DNA of 40,376 nucleotides from a virus: the IMG/VR virus record IMGVR_UViG_3300033153_004644, positions 1 to 40,376 of that record. One strand, 5' to 3'. The position numbers and the translations under genes are program-made. Positions 38,735-40,376 of the stretch are shown here, in pieces; positions within the stretch are counted from its first letter, which is position 1, and each line of letters starts with the position of its first letter. The notes under the pieces are model-generated. The model made no database searches. It saw only the letters and a program-made list of their open reading frames with translations, and was not told where the DNA came from.

Positions 38735-38919
38735 TGTGGTATTTAGTATGTATTCTGGTAGGTTTGATTATTGGATATGTTATTAAAGATTTGATTAGTC
38801 CAGAAATAGTAATTAAGGGACGAATTAAGCAAAAGGGTAGTAATAACAACTTAACAGTTAAACCAAATGTAAAAGTCAAAAAACAACGCTTAAAACGATT
38901 ATTTAAGCGTAAAAAATAG
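38734..38919 (+). CDS. Small membrane protein with a basic tail
   Basis: A 61-residue protein. An N-terminal anchor MWYLVCILVGLIIGYVIKDL is followed by a basic soluble tail (VKVKKQRLKRLFKRKK). A spanin-like or antiholin function is possible from its place at the end of the lysis genes. It is the last rightward gene before the terminator. Confidence 0.5.
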   Translation: MWYLVCILVGLIIGYVIKDLISPEIVIKGRIKQKGSNNNLTVKPNVKVKKQRLKRLFKRKK

Positions 38920-38949
38920 TTGATCCTACCATTTGGAGGAAACAAATCG

Positions 38950-38983
38950 AAAAACGATACGCCGTGATGTGTATCGTTTTTTG
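38950..38983. terminator. Bidirectional terminator between convergent units
   Basis: AAAAACGATAC (38950-38960) and GTATCGTTTTT (38971-38981) form a perfect 11-bp stem with a 10-nt loop, ending in a T run. The A run before the left arm gives a T run on the other strand. It separates the late operon from the leftward GIY-YIG and integrase genes. Confidence 0.85.
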
Positions 38984-39012
38984 CTTTTACAAATATAACC
39001 TATCTTGGAAAG

Positions 39013-39411
39013 TTAATCTTCAGAATAAATATTAACTAATATATCATCAATTATATTTATAACTCTTTCTTTTTCGTCATCGGCATTATATAAATTAAAA
39101 TCATTAATCTCTAATGGCTTTATATTAAACGAAGGTCTTAATTCGTCCATTAATAGTTTTTCATTATATCTTAAAACTTTATTATTACAAAAACATAATA
39201 TATTAAAACTTAATGTGTTCAATCCGTATTTATTAACAAAGTTTTGTAATATTTGATTGGCGTGTTTATTATTAAGTAATGATGATTTATGATCTTGAAA
39301 TCTCTGATAAAAATCAATCGTACTACCAATATAGCATCTATCATCTATTGAGTTTTTAATAATATAAACTCCTGACTCATTTTTAATACTTTCTTGTAAA
39401 TTAAATCTCAT
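39013..39411 (-). CDS. GIY-YIG nuclease
   Basis: A 132-residue protein. GVY (14-16) and CYIGS (26-30) are the GIY and YIG motifs, with R37 in FYQRFQDH and E84 in NEKLLMDE as the other catalytic residues. A C-terminal acidic extension (NADDEKERVINIIDDILV) shows no DNA-binding module. GIY-YIG proteins are usually homing or repair nucleases. The start overlaps the integrase stop by ATGA, so both come from one transcript. Confidence 0.8.
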   Translation of the reverse strand: MRFNLQESIKNESGVYIIKNSIDDRCYIGSTIDFYQRFQDHKSSLLNNKHANQILQNFVNKYGLNTLSFNILCFCNNKVLRYNEKLLMDELRPSFNIKPLEINDFNLYNADDEKERVINIIDDILVNIYSED

Positions 39412-40208
39412 ATCGCTAATTCTATTTTTTGTAATAATTTAGTGCTTACATGGGTGTAGATTTCGGTTGTTTTGCTAGATTTATGTCCTGCTAACTTTTG
39501 AATAATTCTTAAATCAGTTCCATTCTCTAATAAGTGAGTAAAACTAGAATGTCTTAATAAATGGAAATGATAATCTTCACCAATATATTTTTTAACAATC
39601 TTATTGCAGCTATTTGCAGAATATTGTAAGGAATTTTGACCATTAAATAGATATACTTCAGGTTTATATTGTTTGTAATATTCTCTTAATAGATTAAGAA
39701 TGTTTTGACTTAATGGCAGTATCCTATCTTTTTTGCCTTTTGCTTGCCTTATATTGATTATCATTCTATCTGAGTTAATATCATCCATTTTTAAATTAAT
39801 CACCTCAGATACTCTTAAACCAACCGAATATGCAATACTAATTATTGATTTGTGTTTGAGGTTTTTTATATTACTAATTGATTTTAACAGTAAATCTTTA
39901 TCAATTATCTGAGGTAAATTATTTTCTTTTTTAGGGCGTTTAAATGATACTTTATTATACTTTTTATTAAGTACATATTTATACAAAAATCTAATAGCAT
40001 TTATAATCTGATTTTGTTGTGATCTTGAGCTAAAATTATAACTATCCAAGTAATTTTGAAAATCATTATGATTACAATGTATGATTTGCTTATCTAAAGT
40101 TTCAATAAATTGTTTTATATAATGAATGTATATTTCTTTGGTGTGAATGGAATAATTCAAATATATAAACTTTAGTTCACAAATCTTTATAATTTTACCG
40201 TTTTTCAT
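39408..40208 (-). CDS. int: Tyrosine integrase
   Basis: A 266-residue recombinase. An N-terminal SAM-like core-binding domain (about 10-85) precedes a catalytic domain with R132 (VGLRVSEV), K157 (QAKGKKDR), H216 and R219 (HFHLLRHSS), H242 (LAGHKSS) and Y251 (EIYTHV), the full catalytic set. It is short and lacks an arm-binding extension, so it is XerC/D-like in size. It should integrate the phage into, or excise it from, the host chromosome. The region upstream holds inverted repeats that could be its sites. Confidence 0.9.
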   Translation of the reverse strand: MKNGKIIKICELKFIYLNYSIHTKEIYIHYIKQFIETLDKQIIHCNHNDFQNYLDSYNFSSRSQQNQIINAIRFLYKYVLNKKYNKVSFKRPKKENNLPQIIDKDLLLKSISNIKNLKHKSIISIAYSVGLRVSEVINLKMDDINSDRMIINIRQAKGKKDRILPLSQNILNLLREYYKQYKPEVYLFNGQNSLQYSANSCNKIVKKYIGEDYHFHLLRHSSFTHLLENGTDLRIIQKLAGHKSSKTTEIYTHVSTKLLQKIELAI

Positions 40209-40235
40209 AATGCTAAGTTAATGAAAATTAATACA

Positions 40236-40254
40236 ATAAACAATACTTGTTTAT
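40236..40254. promoter_or_regulatory. 8-bp inverted repeat upstream of the integrase gene
   Basis: ATAAACAA (40236-40243), TAC, TTGTTTAT (40247-40254): perfect arms with a 3-nt spacer, 28 nt before the integrase start. It may be a core site of the recombinase or an operator. No clear TAnnTTTG promoter was found for the integrase gene. Confidence 0.4.
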
Positions 40255-40296
40255 ATATAATAGTTATAAAGTAATTTTACGCACTATCCTATACAC

Positions 40297-40346
40297 ACGC
40301 CAAGTTGCAACAGTACATAACTTACATTATATACCATACTTGGCGT
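40297..40346. repeat. 9-bp inverted repeat, candidate attachment-region element
   Basis: ACGCCAAGT (40297-40305) and ACTTGGCGT (40338-40346) are perfect inverted arms around a 32-nt centre. The region is relatively GC richer than its surroundings and lies next to the integrase gene. The remainder of the right end (40347-40376) and the left end (1-89) contain no recognised feature. Confidence 0.4.
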
Positions 40347-40376
40347 TTCCAAAAAACTACTTATAACATCGCATCA

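Noticed and set aside
1-40376. tRNA, CRISPR array, insertion sequence or restriction partner of the methyltransferase
   Set aside because: Looked for on both strands by eye; no cloverleaf, regularly spaced repeats, transposase or restriction endonuclease next to the methyltransferase was seen.

Overview
The window looks like a nearly complete, probably whole, genome of a temperate siphovirus that infects a member of the Bacteroidota. Three things support this. First, one long rightward programme runs from replication genes through terminase, head, tail and lysis genes, with a 1270-residue tape measure protein. Second, a tyrosine integrase, a small HTH repressor candidate and an AntA/AntB-type antirepressor point to lysogeny. 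Third, transcription signals are of Bacteroidota type: most upstream regions carry TTTG, about 19-20 nt, then TAnnTTTG, and most starts lack a Shine-Dalgarno sequence. The DNA is strongly A+T rich throughout. Protein families such as the DUF4373-type replication protein and the DUF5018-like tail domain also fit this host group. No tRNA, rRNA, CRISPR array or insertion sequence was seen.

Layout. 1-1440: four small leftward genes, led by a short HTH protein. Each is followed at or near its stop codon by a GC-richer element of about 25-33 nt. 1447-1717: the divergent control region and the first rightward gene. 1729-3461: a recombination cassette (ERF annealing protein, DUF1367 protein, protein with an SSB-like tail). 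3477-5133: an inserted-looking patch with an HNH endonuclease under its own promoter, a DUF1064 nuclease and the stump of a NUMOD4 homing endonuclease. 5137-7880: small genes, an adenine-type DNA methyltransferase, a short promoter-to-terminator transcript, a Cro-like protein and an antirepressor. 7887-10399: replication initiator with internal repeats, then a primase-helicase. 10492-14619: many short early genes, including a duplicated HTH-like family, a free-standing DnaA domain IV protein, three tiny membrane proteins and a VRR-NUC nuclease. 14619-26071: terminase, portal, a small zinc metallopeptidase, minor head protein, scaffold, decoration protein, major capsid, connectors and tail tube. 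A five-gene leftward operon (19980-21189) sits inside this head module. 26073-34425: tail chaperones with a probable -1 frameshift, tape measure, distal tail protein and hub. 34436-38919: a tail-fibre-like protein with a signal peptide, a secreted basic protein and the lysis genes. 38950-40376: a terminator, then leftward GIY-YIG nuclease and integrase genes and an inverted-repeat region.

If the two window ends are joined, the leftward genes at 1401-111 run on into the integrase and GIY-YIG genes as one lysogeny-side transcription unit. This suggests a circular or circularly permuted genome (inference). Lysogeny control appears to have two centres. One is the divergent repressor region near 1400-1500. 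The other lies at 6953-7880, where a promoter, a short RNA with a terminator, a small gene and an antirepressor gene follow one another, as in the c4/icd/ant region of phage P1.

The main items for follow-up are the c4-like antirepressor locus, the leftward operon inside the head genes, the cassette-like elements at the left end, the iteron-like repeats inside the replication gene, the secreted tail-fibre protein, the small metallopeptidase in the head cluster, and a shared extended -7 motif in seven promoters. Family names rest on motif recognition by eye; no database search was run.
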